Assembly (NCBI RefSeq): GCF_017916325.1
Contig: NC_090140.1
Span: 237,001-301,000 of the forward strand
Length of the DNA stretch: 64,000 nt
Origin: Leishmania martiniquensis
Taxonomy: Eukaryota > Euglenozoa > Kinetoplastea > Trypanosomatida > Trypanosomatidae
Direction of reading: 5' to 3'
Below are positions 49,747 to 60,035 of the stretch, piece after piece. The notes below the pieces were generated by a model that saw nothing but the letters and a program-made list of their open reading frames with translations, searched no databases and was not told the origin of the DNA. Numbering within the stretch: position 1 is the stretch's first letter; each line of letters begins with the position of its first letter. The translations under genes and the position numbers were made by a program.

Positions 49747-52700
49747 ATGGGCGACTTCCTGGCGCACGTGAGTGCAGCGAGGGACTCGCGCGACTGCAGC
49801 GGAGCTGCAGATGGCCACAGTGTCATCGCACGCAGCTACATTACCGCGTCGCCAGTGCTCGCCCGGAAGGACAACAGCGCAGACGGCGGCGGCGTGTCTA
49901 CGGCTTCGCCATCTCAGGAAGGGGCCTCTCTGAGTCCGATGGACGGCAGTGCAACGAGGCCAGCAGCCACACTCGAAGACAACTACGTGGGCAATGCTGA
50001 AAGCAGCATCTTCGTAGCGGTGCGCGTGCGTCCGCGCGCCTCGCTGCTCGTCTTGAATGGCGTATCGTCAACGTCTTCTCTCACCGATGCAGCGGAGCAC
50101 AAGCCTCAACGTGAGCCGCGAGACGACGGCGGCAGCTCTCACGCGAAGGCGCTCCGGTTGGCAAGCGACAGCGCTGCAATGTGCGGCAGGCGTTCCGCCG
50201 GCCAGCAGGTGACAGTAAGAGCTGCAAAAGGCGACACCGGCAATGAGGACGACGACGACGCGCCAAAGGAAAGCTGCGTGAGCGCGAGCCCGGCGAGCGG
50301 CTTCATCGACTGCTCTGTCGCCGTCGGCGCGAGCGCGTCGGCGGCATCGGCAGCAAACGGTGACGCGGCGGAGCGGCGCGCTCGTACCTTTCGCTTTCAC
50401 TTCGACCACATCCTTGACGATAGCGTGACGCAGACGGAGGTCATGGCGTGCGTTGGTCAGCGCGCGGTGGCGCGCGTGCTGCAGGGCTACCACGGAACCG
50501 TTATGTGCTACGGCCAGACTGGCAGTGGCAAGACCTTCACCATGGCCGGCCCACACGGCGGAAGGCTGTCGAGGAAGACGCTGCACCTGCTGGCGTCGCG
50601 GTCGGCGCCAGTCGAGGCGGTCGAGAGGGCTTCGGCTAGCATCGGCCTACTTCCTCGCATGCTGCTCCTCCTGTTTCGTGGATTGGAAGCACGGCACGGC
50701 GCCGGCACCGCGGCTGTCATCCCAAGCGAAGCCGAAGACGGCGAAGGGGGGAGCAGCGGCAGCAGCGGACAGCAGCAGGCGTCCGTGGGGCCAGCATCAT
50801 GGCGAGTGATGCTCAGTGCGATGGAGCTGTACAACGACGACCTACGCGACTTGCTGCCGGGCGATTTGTGCGAAAAGAGGGGGGCAAAGCCGCGCCGCAA
50901 GATGGGCGTCTCTCACCCATCCACCGCGGCGCCTCGCCGTCATCTTCGCAGCAGCAGTCTCGACGACGGCCACCGCAAGGTTACTTCCATGGCCGCGCTC
51001 TCGCCGCTCGACGAGGGTGAGACGGTGCCTGTCTCTCCGCTCTCCCCCACGTTGCAGGAACTCCTGTTGTGTATGCCTCCGGGGGAGCCCACAGGCGAGG
51101 ACAGCCCCAATGTGGCGGACGCGGCATCCTCCTCCGAAGGCAGCGATGGAGTGGACAACGACGATGGGTCCGCGGCATCGCGAACGACCTCCAACGGGCT
51201 GGAAGGCGACTCCACACGGGAGTCGACGGTCCAGCGAGGACGCGGTCGGTTCCCCATCTCGCCATCACCGAGCATGGCGACCATGCGCGCACATGCGCCG
51301 CAGCACGTCGGCCCCTGGCGCGGCGACCCCGCGGCAGAGCGGAGCCCAGCGGCTGCTGCGAAGAAAGCAAGCACGGCCACCAACGCTAAAGCTGGCGCTG
51401 CGATGAGATCGTCCAAGAAGACGCAGACGAAGTGGGCCGCACCGACCCCACCAGCAGCAGCGACGCCGCTGCAAATTCGGCAAGGAGCACACGCCTCTTC
51501 TGCCTCGAGAAGCTCGGCATCCATGAAGGCGGTGACGGCAAGCGCAGCGTCGCCGCTTCCGTCGAGTTGGGCCTCGTCCTGTGAGCCCACGCGCGGCGGC
51601 GGCGGCAGCGAGCTCGTGTGCATCGAGGGACTGCGCGAGCACCAGGTGCGTAATCTTCACGAAGCAATGGAGGTGGTGTGGCTGGCGCTGAGGCAGCGGC
51701 AGACGGGCAGCACGCAGCGAAACAGGGACAGCAGCCGATCCCATGCCTTCTTCCTTGTGCATGTGGGGCAGCGGAGGAGATGCCCGCGCAAGCAAGAGAA
51801 GCGCCTGGAGGTCATTCGCCGCTCCACGCTGATGCTGGTTGACCTCGCAGGGTCGGAACGCGTCAGCCACACGGGCGCGCACGGCCTGCAGCTGAAGGAG
51901 GCGCAGAACATCAACCTCTCCCTTTCTGCGCTGGGGAACGTGATGCGCCTGCTGAGTCTGGCGCCCCGCACGTCGCACCCTAAAAGCTTACCGACCACCT
52001 CTGCCAGCGGTGCTGTTGTACAGAAGGGCGCCGCCACAGATCTGCACATCCCGTACCGCGACAGCAAGCTCACGCGCATCTTGCAGAACAGCCTCAGCGG
52101 CAGTGCCATCACGCTCCTGCTGTGCAACGTGTCGCCGGACCCGCGCGATGCGGCGGAGACGATGTCGACACTGCGATTTGCGAGGCTCTGCAAGCGCGTT
52201 GAACATAACGCGAGCGTGAACGGAGCGATAGCGTACACGGCAGACACACGCGCCGCGGTGCGGCGCGCTGCGATGGCGGCCGTTGCCGAGGCAGAGGCGA
52301 AGATACGCCGGCTTGTAGGTAATGCCTCCATCATGCAGAATCGCCTGCAGCAACTCACAACGTACACGTGGTGGCTGGAGGAACACCTCGGCTACTTCGC
52401 CACCGTGTTGGTCCAGCAAGAGCAGCAACGCTCCAACACTCTGATCACCAACACGGTCCTGAGAGCGGTGACCTCACCCACACACACACGCGGCATCAGC
52501 AGCGGTGGCGGTCTGGTCATGGACGAAGAGGCTGCAGCGCCAAAGACGATGGCCAATGGCAGCAGCGCAGGCGCTGGGGCGGGTGGCTATCAGAGCTGCA
52601 GCAGCCTCGCGCCGCTCAGCGATCGGGAGGGCGGCGGTGAGGAGGAGAGAGCCTCTCCTGGTGCGACACGCGCTGGGCCTACGGCACCGCCGCGGTGGTG

Positions 52701-53592
52701 CCTTTCACCGCGGCCATCAAACCCAGCCGCGCAGACTGATGATATGGATGGCTGTGACGAGAGCGCGGTGGCGAGCGCACGTGGGCACGACACTCCGGCC
52801 CCTGCCCTCCTCCCCCCTGCCTATCGCATGGCGCGAAGACGCGCAGAAGTAGAGCGCAAGCTGCTGGCCGCGGCGGACATCGCAGGCAGCAGCAGAAGCA
52901 GCAGTGGGAGTGCTGAACCTGTCTCCGACACCTCTCTGGCAGCCATCTCGGAAGGCGTCAGCTCAGACCCTAAGGAGAAACGGGTGCCGATCGGCATTCC
53001 ACATCGGCCACAAGCAGAGCACGAGCCCACGCTGCAGCCCTCGCCGAGTTTGGCGACGCTCCCGTCTGTGCCGCGCCTGGACTTGCGTACGAGGCGAAGA
53101 CAGCGGCGGCGCCGGCCCCCCGTGAGCGACATCCCCACTGGCGCTGCCGAGGAGCGCAATGCGCGGGCAGCGTTACAGGCACGGTTGACGGCGGTGGAAG
53201 AGTCGAACGTGCTGCTTCGCGTACGCCTCGCAGAGCTGCAAGGTTTTCTGCGGAAGGAGGCGTGCAGCGGCCACGCCGGCAAGACTCACGAAGGAGCGGG
53301 TGCGAGGCACGCGACGAGGCACACTGTGGCGAAGGGCGGCTCCGGGGCTCTGCTCGAACTGTCGCCGACATCTTTGGCATCTGCACCGACATCGTCACCT
53401 CCGCCCGCTGTGACGAACGCGCCGCTGTGGCCGCCGCACTACTCCCGCGCGCCTCACGATGCCTTCCTCGAAGTCTTCCTTGCGCGCTACGGCTTCGCGG
53501 CGCTGGGCCCCACGTCGCCAAAGCACCTCACTGAAAAGCAGCGCCCCAGGCGCTCCGAGGTGGCAGTGCGCACAAAGGACTCCTGTGGTTGA
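49747..53592 (+). CDS. Kinesin with large insertions in the motor domain
   Basis: A 1281-residue protein from the first in-frame ATG; the frame is open upstream to a TAG at 49342. The motor domain spans about residues 86-830, versus 330-350 in typical kinesins. In order: IFVAVRVRP (88-96); FRFHFDHILDD (215-225); P-loop GQTGSGKT (256-263); MELYNDDLRDLLPG (359-372); switch I NRDSSRSH (659-666); switch II DLAGSE (699-704) with the following INLSLSALGNV; IPYRDSKLTRILQNSL; and a closing TLRFARLCKRV. The extra length is low-complexity sequence at about 97-213 and 373-621, both at surface-loop positions. Short coiled-coil candidates lie after the motor (about 835-900) and near 1136-1172. All nucleotide-binding motifs are intact, so it should be a working microtubule ATPase. 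The motor is N-terminal, so plus-end movement is likely. The subfamily is unclear. Confidence 0.92.
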   Translation: MGDFLAHVSAARDSRDCSGAADGHSVIARSYITASPVLARKDNSADGGGVSTASPSQEGASLSPMDGSATRPAATLEDNYVGNAESSIFVAVRVRPRASLLVLNGVSSTSSLTDAAEHKPQREPRDDGGSSHAKALRLASDSAAMCGRRSAGQQVTVRAAKGDTGNEDDDDAPKESCVSASPASGFIDCSVAVGASASAASAANGDAAERRARTFRFHFDHILDDSVTQTEVMACVGQRAVARVLQGYHGTVMCYGQTGSGKTFTMAGPHGGRLSRKTLHLLASRSAPVEAVERASASIGLLPRMLLLLFRGLEARHGAGTAAVIPSEAEDGEGGSSGSSGQQQASVGPASWRVMLSAMELYNDDLRDLLPGDLCEKRGAKPRRKMGVSHPSTAAPRRHLRSSSLDDGHRKVTSMAALSPLDEGETVPVSPLSPTLQELLLCMPPGEPTGEDSPNVADAASSSEGSDGVDNDDGSAASRTTSNGLEGDSTRESTVQRGRGRFPISPSPSMATMRAHAPQHVGPWRGDPAAERSPAAAAKKASTATNAKAGAAMRSSKKTQTKWAAPTPPAAATPLQIRQGAHASSASRSSASMKAVTASAASPLPSSWASSCEPTRGGGGSELVCIEGLREHQVRNLHEAMEVVWLALRQRQTGSTQRNRDSSRSHAFFLVHVGQRRRCPRKQEKRLEVIRRSTLMLVDLAGSERVSHTGAHGLQLKEAQNINLSLSALGNVMRLLSLAPRTSHPKSLPTTSASGAVVQKGAATDLHIPYRDSKLTRILQNSLSGSAITLLLCNVSPDPRDAAETMSTLRFARLCKRVEHNASVNGAIAYTADTRAAVRRAAMAAVAEAEAKIRRLVGNASIMQNRLQQLTTYTWWLEEHLGYFATVLVQQEQQRSNTLITNTVLRAVTSPTHTRGISSGGGLVMDEEAAAPKTMANGSSAGAGAGGYQSCSSLAPLSDREGGGEEERASPGATRAGPTAPPRWCLSPRPSNPAAQTDDMDGCDESAVASARGHDTPAPALLPPAYRMARRRAEVERKLLAAADIAGSSRSSSGSAEPVSDTSLAAISEGVSSDPKEKRVPIGIPHRPQAEHEPTLQPSPSLATLPSVPRLDLRTRRRQRRRRPPVSDIPTGAAEERNARAALQARLTAVEESNVLLRVRLAELQGFLRKEACSGHAGKTHEGAGARHATRHTVAKGGSGALLELSPTSLASAPTSSPPPAVTNAPLWPPHYSRAPHDAFLEVFLARYGFAALGPTSPKHLTEKQRPRRSEVAVRTKDSCG

Positions 53593-54409
53593 GTGGTGTT
53601 GCGGTCGCGAAAGGCTATGGGTGGTGCGGCCTTCACGCACGCTGCATCGGTGCGCACTCACGCCCCACCCCTCGCGGGAGCGGCGGCCGACTTTGCTGAA
53701 TCGGTGCTCAAAAGAGAGATGAGAACAGCAGCAGCAGCATGGAAAGAGGCTCCTCCAGTGCCTCCGCCTTCCAGCCGCCAAGTGCGTTCTCGGCATCGAG
53801 GACGACTACTCGCTCTCCTCCCCTCCCTCACTTCGGCGCGTGCAGCCGCACAGGTGGTGCCGCTCAGACAGTGACAGGAGCTTCATGACGCCCTGTGTAG
53901 GAACGCAGTCGGTATTCCCAACGGCAGCGCGGACGCCAAGAGTGAGACGTTGGTCGCGCCCATCCCCTTCCGCCTCTGTGCGTTCGCTCGGCGATTCGGC
54001 CTTTCAGCGTCGCCGACTGCCTTCCCCAATCTGCCCGCCGCATTTTTTTCGTGCGCTCTCTCTCTAATGGCGCGGGCGTACCGGCAGTGCACCGGTCTTT
54101 GTGTATATAAATTTTTTTCTTGAAGTACGTTCAACAACGCGAGGGGCTTCTCGATGGCTGCCGGAAGGGAGGGAGAGAGCAGGTCGCCCTCCCTTCTTTG
54201 TTGCCGCGACTGCTGTGGCTCGTGCTGGGCAGGGGATGGGGAACTGTTGCTTGAAGGGCAAGCTGGCCATCCTGGACGGCAACGCGGTCACCGTTGACGG
54301 ATGGCGTCTGTCCCCTGATGCGGCGTGTTAGGGGGGGCGGCACTTGTTTTTTTTCCCCCGCACTTCCCATTTTTTGTGTGTATGTCTCGCTGTGTGTGTG
54401 TGAGTGAGT

Positions 54410-54421
54410 GGGGGGGGGGGG
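54410..54421. repeat. 12-base G homopolymer
   Basis: An uninterrupted run of G on the + strand, directly after a TG/TGAG tract. Confidence 0.85.
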
Positions 54422-54726
54422 CTGGCGGCAGGAATGGTGGCGTCGCTGCTGCTGCTGCTGCTGCTCCCTGCCCCTCCCTTCGTGCCACACACACACACAT
54501 CACCGTCACCCTATCCCACCCCATCCGCCTGAGGCGCATGTGTATGATGGTGGCGGTCGCGGTGATGTTACTGATGGCACTCGTCTATGTATGTAGGAAA
54601 CCTCTCTGCATCGTCCCGCGATGGGACTGATCGACACTCGCGGTCGCGCCACCCACCGACCCCCTTTCCATGTCCCCTCTCTTCTCCGCACCTCTCGCCG
54701 CCAGCCGCGAAGTAGCCAACATGACC

Positions 54727-54785
54727 CCATGACTCCTCCATCTCACCCCGCACCCACCGTCTCCCTCTCGTACGTATTGCCATAG
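54727..54785 (+). promoter_or_regulatory. Candidate spliced-leader acceptor for the 54822 gene
   Basis: A C/T-rich stretch (about 54727-54769) has its first AG at 54784-54785, 36 nt before the ATG at 54822. Confidence 0.45.
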
Positions 54786-54821
54786 TCCCCTCATAAGACA
54801 TCTAAAAGAGGTGCGCCAGCC

Positions 54822-57800
54822 ATGCGGCTTGCCGCTTCTGCATCCGTCCCGTCCACCATCGCCCTTGGGGTAGCGCTGCTCCCAAATAATGACTCGCAAG
54901 CAGAAGTAGCGCAGGTTGCGCCGCCGCGGTTTCGCTACCAGCTGTTGACGCGTCCTGCTGCAGCGTCACCGTCACCGCCCATGTCGACTTGCCGCCGCCT
55001 GAGCTACGATAGCGCCATCATGGGCAACGGCTCTCCAAGCCGCACGCGGGCGTCTCCGCGATCGACTACCTCGTCACGGTCGCACTCTCGCCCATTACCA
55101 CAGCAGCCGCAGCATTTTTGGCAGAGGTGTGTGCCTGGCACAGAGGCAACCACAACAGCGGTCGGCCGCCGCTATGCTGACACCTGTGAGCAGGCGGGCG
55201 TCAGGTCGCTCGTCGCCGAGGCCCGCTCGCCGTCGATCTCCATCGGCTCCGCAGCGGCGCTGTCCTCACCGGATGTCGCGCCTTCCGCTGTCGTGGCCGA
55301 TGTGCACGCGCACGTGACCACAAACCCACTCGGTGCTGCGGGCCCGGCAGGCGCACATGAGCAGCGCCCTCGTGAAGCCGCCGCCGCTGCGGTCGCGGCT
55401 GTGGCAACCTCCGCGGATGCCTACAAGACGAACTGTGGCAGCAAGGGTGGCAGCAGCGCTTCGCCGCCCTCGGTGGCGTCCCTTCAAGTAACGACAACAG
55501 CCGTCGCCGCGGAGCGCGAAAGCTCAGGGCGTGCGAATGCGGCATCGTTGCCGTCCTCGGCTGCCGCCACCCCGAGCGCAGCAGCACCTCGGCCCCTACC
55601 AACACGTCGCCACAGCACTACGACTAATACCCCCGCAAGTAGCACTCAGCCGATCGCTCAGCCGCAGCCGCAACGCGCCGCACCTCCCCCGCAGCCACGC
55701 CGCAGCCGGTCCGCCAAGAGCGGAGTGCGTGGCTCCGGCACCCACCCCAGCAGCGTGTACTTCCAACCAGTGCCCACGCTACGCAACGTTGGCACTGGTG
55801 GTCCCTCCCCCTTCTCGGCAAATCAGCTGGCCATGCCTCGCCGACCGCAACCTCGGCCGGCAGTCGCAACCGCCGGCGATGTTGCGAGTTGGACGGGGTG
55901 TCTGCAGCGTGAGCAAGACACCGCTACGGTCGCTGCGGCGACCGTGACATCCGCGCACCAGCGTGCACCGCCCGTGCAGCTCGTTCGCCCAGCAGACCTC
56001 TGCCGCGGTGCGGCCAGTGCCATCGGAGGTGGCGACTCGGCCTCGACGGCGATGGCCGCATCCCTCCTGCCAGGTGCGGCGGCCGCGCAGGACCGTCTAC
56101 AGCTTCCACATCGGTCGCGGCTGGCACGCACGCCATCCTCGACTGCAGCACAGCAACGTCGTCGCACGCCGTCTGTTGGCAGCTGCGGTGCCCGCGGCAG
56201 CGCTCGCAATGCCGAGTCGGTCGTGTCCTCAACACCGCTAAAGCGTCGCGCGCTCACCAACCCCGCCGGCAGCGCCGCTGAGGCCCCTGTGGAAGGCTCG
56301 GCGGCCCGCCTCGCGCCACGGCGGTCGCACTCGAGCAGACTGTCGGGCCCTCCCTCTCTCTACACCACCCGAGGGGTGAGTAGCGGCAGGAGTCCGCTTG
56401 GGCCTAGTCGCCAATCGGTCCCCGACGACGGCACCGCCGGTGTTGCCGCTGCGCTTCGCAAGGGCGTGGCGCGCAGCAGCTCTGCCCCCGCACCTCAGCA
56501 GCGTCGCGCGAGCAGCAGTAGTCGCACCAGCAATGATGTGCCGTGTGGCGTCACCAGCCGATCTATCCGCGCTTCGAACGGATCGGGTGCGCCAGCGGTC
56601 GCGCCTCCCACCCTTGTGCGCTCCGCCTCGGTGAGGAGCGTGCAACAACAGCGGCCGCGCACCACCACAACGCCATCCGGTAGCAGCTTGGCAAGAGCCT
56701 TGGCGTCAACGGCGGGGCCGGCCGGCAGTAGCGCGCGCAATAGTGCGTCGGCGAAAGGCACGCTGTCTTCTCTGCAGACGGCGACAGCGTCGATGGCTGC
56801 CGAAGTCCTCAATATGAGCACGGCCTCCACTGCCCGACGCGTTGACGCCGGTTCCACCCGACCCACCATCAGCACTGCTGGTGCAGGTGGCCCCCGCGCG
56901 CGCCCTGTTGTGTCCATGGCAACAGCAGCAGGCACAACCGCAGCAGTGCCGGCCGCAGCATCGGCCGCGTCAGGAGCACGTCGCCTTGCTGATCGTAAGC
57001 TGCGAGACAGGAGCGGCGGTAACACCGTGTGGGCGAGTCACTCATCGATGATCTCGATGGAAGAAAGCAAAGCGTTCCTGGAAGAATTTCAGCGCATGAA
57101 TGAGCACGAGTTGGCCTTGTTCGGGACTCTGCTCGCGACAGTGGCGACGGAGCAGCAGAAGCGCAGCGGCCGCAGGGGCAATGCTGCTTCGAGCGCAGGC
57201 CAGGTGGACGCCACTTGCCTGGTAGGCAACGCCGCAGGTGACCGAGGCACTGTCATAGCCCCTTCGATGGGGATAATTACTTCGGCAGAAGACGTGACAG
57301 TCTGGGCATGCAAGCGTACCCTCTCTCTACCTGCACACCAGCAGCAGCAGCAGGCCTCAGACGCGCCACAGCAGACGACGCCAGAGGAGCGAGCAGCGGT
57401 AGCAACGCCTGCCTCGCATGTTGACGAGGAGCTCATCGTTCTGGTGCAGCCATCGTTCAGCCGCAGCGCCGGTCCTCACGTTCCGCCAGCCACATCGATT
57501 TGGGGATCGGAAGCGCAGCAGCAGCCGAAGCAACTCACTCAGCGTGCTAGCAGAGGCGAAGGGAGCGGCAGCGGCCACGTTCCAGCGAGTCCGTACGCCC
57601 TCGAGCGATCTCCGCTGTGCCGACAGCTCTACCAGCAGCAGTGCGCCGTGGCGGGCAAGGCTACCGGAGGTCGCGGCAGTGGCGGGACTGCTGGGCTGCC
57701 TCAAGTGTCACGCAGCCCGTCGCCGGCACCTCATCCACCGGACAGCGCCGCTGCAAAGAGAGAGACCGACCAGCAGGCGCCTCCACTAAGACCCCTCAGC

Positions 57801-58661
57801 AGCTCCCCCGCTCCCGAAGACCCCGTCCAGACGCCAACGTCTGCGCGAGAGCCACACCAGCAGCCACCGGAAGTATTCGCGAGCGCACGTGCCCGCCAGG
57901 GCGGTGGCGGCGGGCTGCGGCCACGTGGGCCGACGGCCGTCAACACGTCCGCGAACTGCACCGCTGCCGGCGCTGCCCAGAAACTCTCAGTGGTGACCGC
58001 GGGGAAGCCGGCGCACGCAGTGCATACGGCGCCGCAGCCAAAGAGCTCAGCGGCGACGGTGGTGCGAGGAGCGGCGCACGATCGCCCATCCGCTAGTGTT
58101 GCCGGGCGCATGCGAAGAGACAGCAGGCGTGGCGGTGGTGCCAACGATGGCAGAGGCGCATCATTTTCTCCCCCAGAACAGCAGTGGCGGCGCAGTGTCA
58201 AGAGCTACACAGACACCATCCAATCCTACACCCCTAATCGGCTGGAGGGGTCACACAACGGCCACAACGAAAATGATTGCGGCGCACACTTGAAGCAGGG
58301 AGGTGAGCGCCTCCAAGAGGACCCTCACGCTGCTGATGTCTTTGCGCCGTCAGCGGTGTCGGAGGCGGCAGCACCGCTGACGGCGCTCAAGAGGGCGAAG
58401 GAGATGGCTGCCGAGATGGCCGCTGCTGCGCGTGCGAAGACAGCTGTGACAGAAAAATCGTCCACAGCGATGACTGCCACCTTCTCTTCGCTGCCATCGA
58501 CCATCGTCGCGGACTCCCCCGCGAGCGGCAGGGCGAGTGGTGGCTACGCCACTGAGGCAGCGGTGGAGATACCTGGCGTCCGCGTGACCGCCGCGCAGTT
58601 ACAGCTCCTCATTGAAGGCTCCCGTAGCCAAGCCAACTATGCGCGCTATCGGCTGCTTTAG
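54822..58661 (+). CDS. Large Ser/Ala/Pro-rich protein, unknown function
   Basis: A 1279-residue protein of no recognised family. Almost all of it is Ser/Ala/Arg/Pro/Thr-rich and predicted disordered. Two parts look ordered: a charged helix near residues 743-785 (MEESKAFLEEFQRMNEHELA, then LFGTLLATVATEQQKR), and the C-terminal 30 residues (VEIPGVRVTAAQLQLLIEG, ending YARYRLL). A third short segment, RRSVKSYTDTIQSY near 1123, may be a docking motif. The first 20 residues (MRLAASASVPSTIALGVALL) are mildly hydrophobic; a targeting sequence is possible but weak. The start is the first ATG after a candidate splice acceptor. Basic, Ser-rich disordered proteins of this kind are common in trypanosomatids and often associate with the cytoskeleton, but nothing here proves it. 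Confidence 0.78.
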   Translation: MRLAASASVPSTIALGVALLPNNDSQAEVAQVAPPRFRYQLLTRPAAASPSPPMSTCRRLSYDSAIMGNGSPSRTRASPRSTTSSRSHSRPLPQQPQHFWQRCVPGTEATTTAVGRRYADTCEQAGVRSLVAEARSPSISIGSAAALSSPDVAPSAVVADVHAHVTTNPLGAAGPAGAHEQRPREAAAAAVAAVATSADAYKTNCGSKGGSSASPPSVASLQVTTTAVAAERESSGRANAASLPSSAAATPSAAAPRPLPTRRHSTTTNTPASSTQPIAQPQPQRAAPPPQPRRSRSAKSGVRGSGTHPSSVYFQPVPTLRNVGTGGPSPFSANQLAMPRRPQPRPAVATAGDVASWTGCLQREQDTATVAAATVTSAHQRAPPVQLVRPADLCRGAASAIGGGDSASTAMAASLLPGAAAAQDRLQLPHRSRLARTPSSTAAQQRRRTPSVGSCGARGSARNAESVVSSTPLKRRALTNPAGSAAEAPVEGSAARLAPRRSHSSRLSGPPSLYTTRGVSSGRSPLGPSRQSVPDDGTAGVAAALRKGVARSSSAPAPQQRRASSSSRTSNDVPCGVTSRSIRASNGSGAPAVAPPTLVRSASVRSVQQQRPRTTTTPSGSSLARALASTAGPAGSSARNSASAKGTLSSLQTATASMAAEVLNMSTASTARRVDAGSTRPTISTAGAGGPRARPVVSMATAAGTTAAVPAAASAASGARRLADRKLRDRSGGNTVWASHSSMISMEESKAFLEEFQRMNEHELALFGTLLATVATEQQKRSGRRGNAASSAGQVDATCLVGNAAGDRGTVIAPSMGIITSAEDVTVWACKRTLSLPAHQQQQQASDAPQQTTPEERAAVATPASHVDEELIVLVQPSFSRSAGPHVPPATSIWGSEAQQQPKQLTQRASRGEGSGSGHVPASPYALERSPLCRQLYQQQCAVAGKATGGRGSGGTAGLPQVSRSPSPAPHPPDSAAAKRETDQQAPPLRPLSSSPAPEDPVQTPTSAREPHQQPPEVFASARARQGGGGGLRPRGPTAVNTSANCTAAGAAQKLSVVTAGKPAHAVHTAPQPKSSAATVVRGAAHDRPSASVAGRMRRDSRRGGGANDGRGASFSPPEQQWRRSVKSYTDTIQSYTPNRLEGSHNGHNENDCGAHLKQGGERLQEDPHAADVFAPSAVSEAAAPLTALKRAKEMAAEMAAAARAKTAVTEKSSTAMTATFSSLPSTIVADSPASGRASGGYATEAAVEIPGVRVTAAQLQLLIEGSRSQANYARYRLL

Positions 58662-60035
58662 CGATAAATATTGTGTGCGCGGCGCGGTGCTCCTTAATCT
58701 CGCCAGAGCTGTCGTCTCTCAAGCCACTGAGGGATGGGGGGAGGAATAAGCACGAAGCGGTTCCCCTCTCGGGCATGGCCCATCGCTTGCCTCCAGCGAA
58801 GGCATACCCCCCCTCACACGACACACACGCACACACACCCGTGAACCCCTTTAGCAGAGACGTCGATGTGGTTGTTATCGCCGTGGCGGCAGCGCCTCGA
58901 ATAGGTTGCTACTATATCTCTTCCTTGTTTACGCTCTCCCCCGGCCCTGTCGCCCGCACGCTGACGATGGCGATCGCCGTTGTTGCGTTGGTGCGTACGG
59001 TGCGCTGCAGGCCTTTTTTTTTCTTCATCCCTTCTGTCCCTTTCGGCGTGTTCGGTTCCTCCTTAGATTCCTCTTCACCTCTGCGTCGGCGTGCCCGTAA
59101 CCGCTCCGGCAGCGCCGCTGTTGCCCCCACCCGCCCGTCCGCGCCTTCTGTTTTTTTTTTCTCTCTGCCCGGTGCCGCGCACGCATGCGTTCACAACCGG
59201 GGAGACGCCTATGGAAGACTGCATCGATTCTGGCGCTCACCTCCGGCTGTGTGTTTGGGGAAGGCGCGTTTGTATGCTGGCGAGGGTGAGGTAGCCTCCA
59301 CCACTCACCCACTCGCTCGATCGTTAGAGTTGAGTTTCTCCTTCGCTCCTCACCGTTTTGGAGCACCTTTGTCACGAGGGAAAGACCCGTGGGGTGAGGC
59401 CAGCTGATGAGTGTCAGCGAGCACTGGCGCACCCTCCCCCCTCCTCCTCCTCCTTTACGGGACCCGTGGAGCAGCACACTCGCCGCTGCCGAGGACGGCG
59501 GCGGAAGCGCGGGGAGATAGAAGAGAGCGGAAATAGCGCTCCGTGCACGAGTGCAGTGAAGCCGAGTGCTGCCTCCGCATCTGCCTGGCTCATCACCACG
59601 CAGCTTCTGTATCGTGCACGCATGCCTGCGTGTGTATCTATGCGTACGCAATGTTCTCGCCCCGTCCTCCCATAACTCTGGACGAGGTTGCGGCTCTCTA
59701 ATCAGCGTCGCCGCGACATACGGTGATGCTAATCCGCGCCACCATGACTTGCACGTGCAGCCATTCGCCCTAGACGCCCTTCGCCCCACCCTTCCTCCTC
59801 CTCCCCTCTCCAACTGGTCTCGTGAACTCATTTCATCTGCGACACACCAACTTCAACACGCACACACATACACACGTACCCGTGCAACGCCGTCGTCGCG
59901 CACCGACATCCATGCGCACTGCGTAGCTCGGCATCCGCTCCCTGCCTGTCGATCTCTTTCTCTCTCCCTCTCTCCCTCTCTCTCCCTCGGTGCTGGCACC
60001 GCCAATCCTCCCTCCCCTCCCCTCCTCCGCTAACA
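58662..60035. other. Intergenic region upstream of the 60036 gene
   Basis: About 1.4 kb with no supported gene. It holds CA tracts (58821-58840, 59855-59880), T-runs (59013-59021, 59151-59160) and long CT runs (59954-59990, 60007-60029). Confidence 0.6.

Larger units (their letters stand above)
53593..54821. other. Intergenic region downstream of the kinesin
   Basis: About 1.2 kb with no supported gene. It holds an AT-rich stretch (54103-54121), T-runs (54348-54355), a TG tract then a 12-base G-run (54410-54421), a GCT repeat (54446-54463) and CA repeats (54489-54500). Confidence 0.6.

Noticed and set aside
58673..59407. 244-codon open frame upstream of the 60036 gene
   Set aside because: Begins at GTG directly after the previous stop and includes T-runs and CA tracts; no family resemblance.
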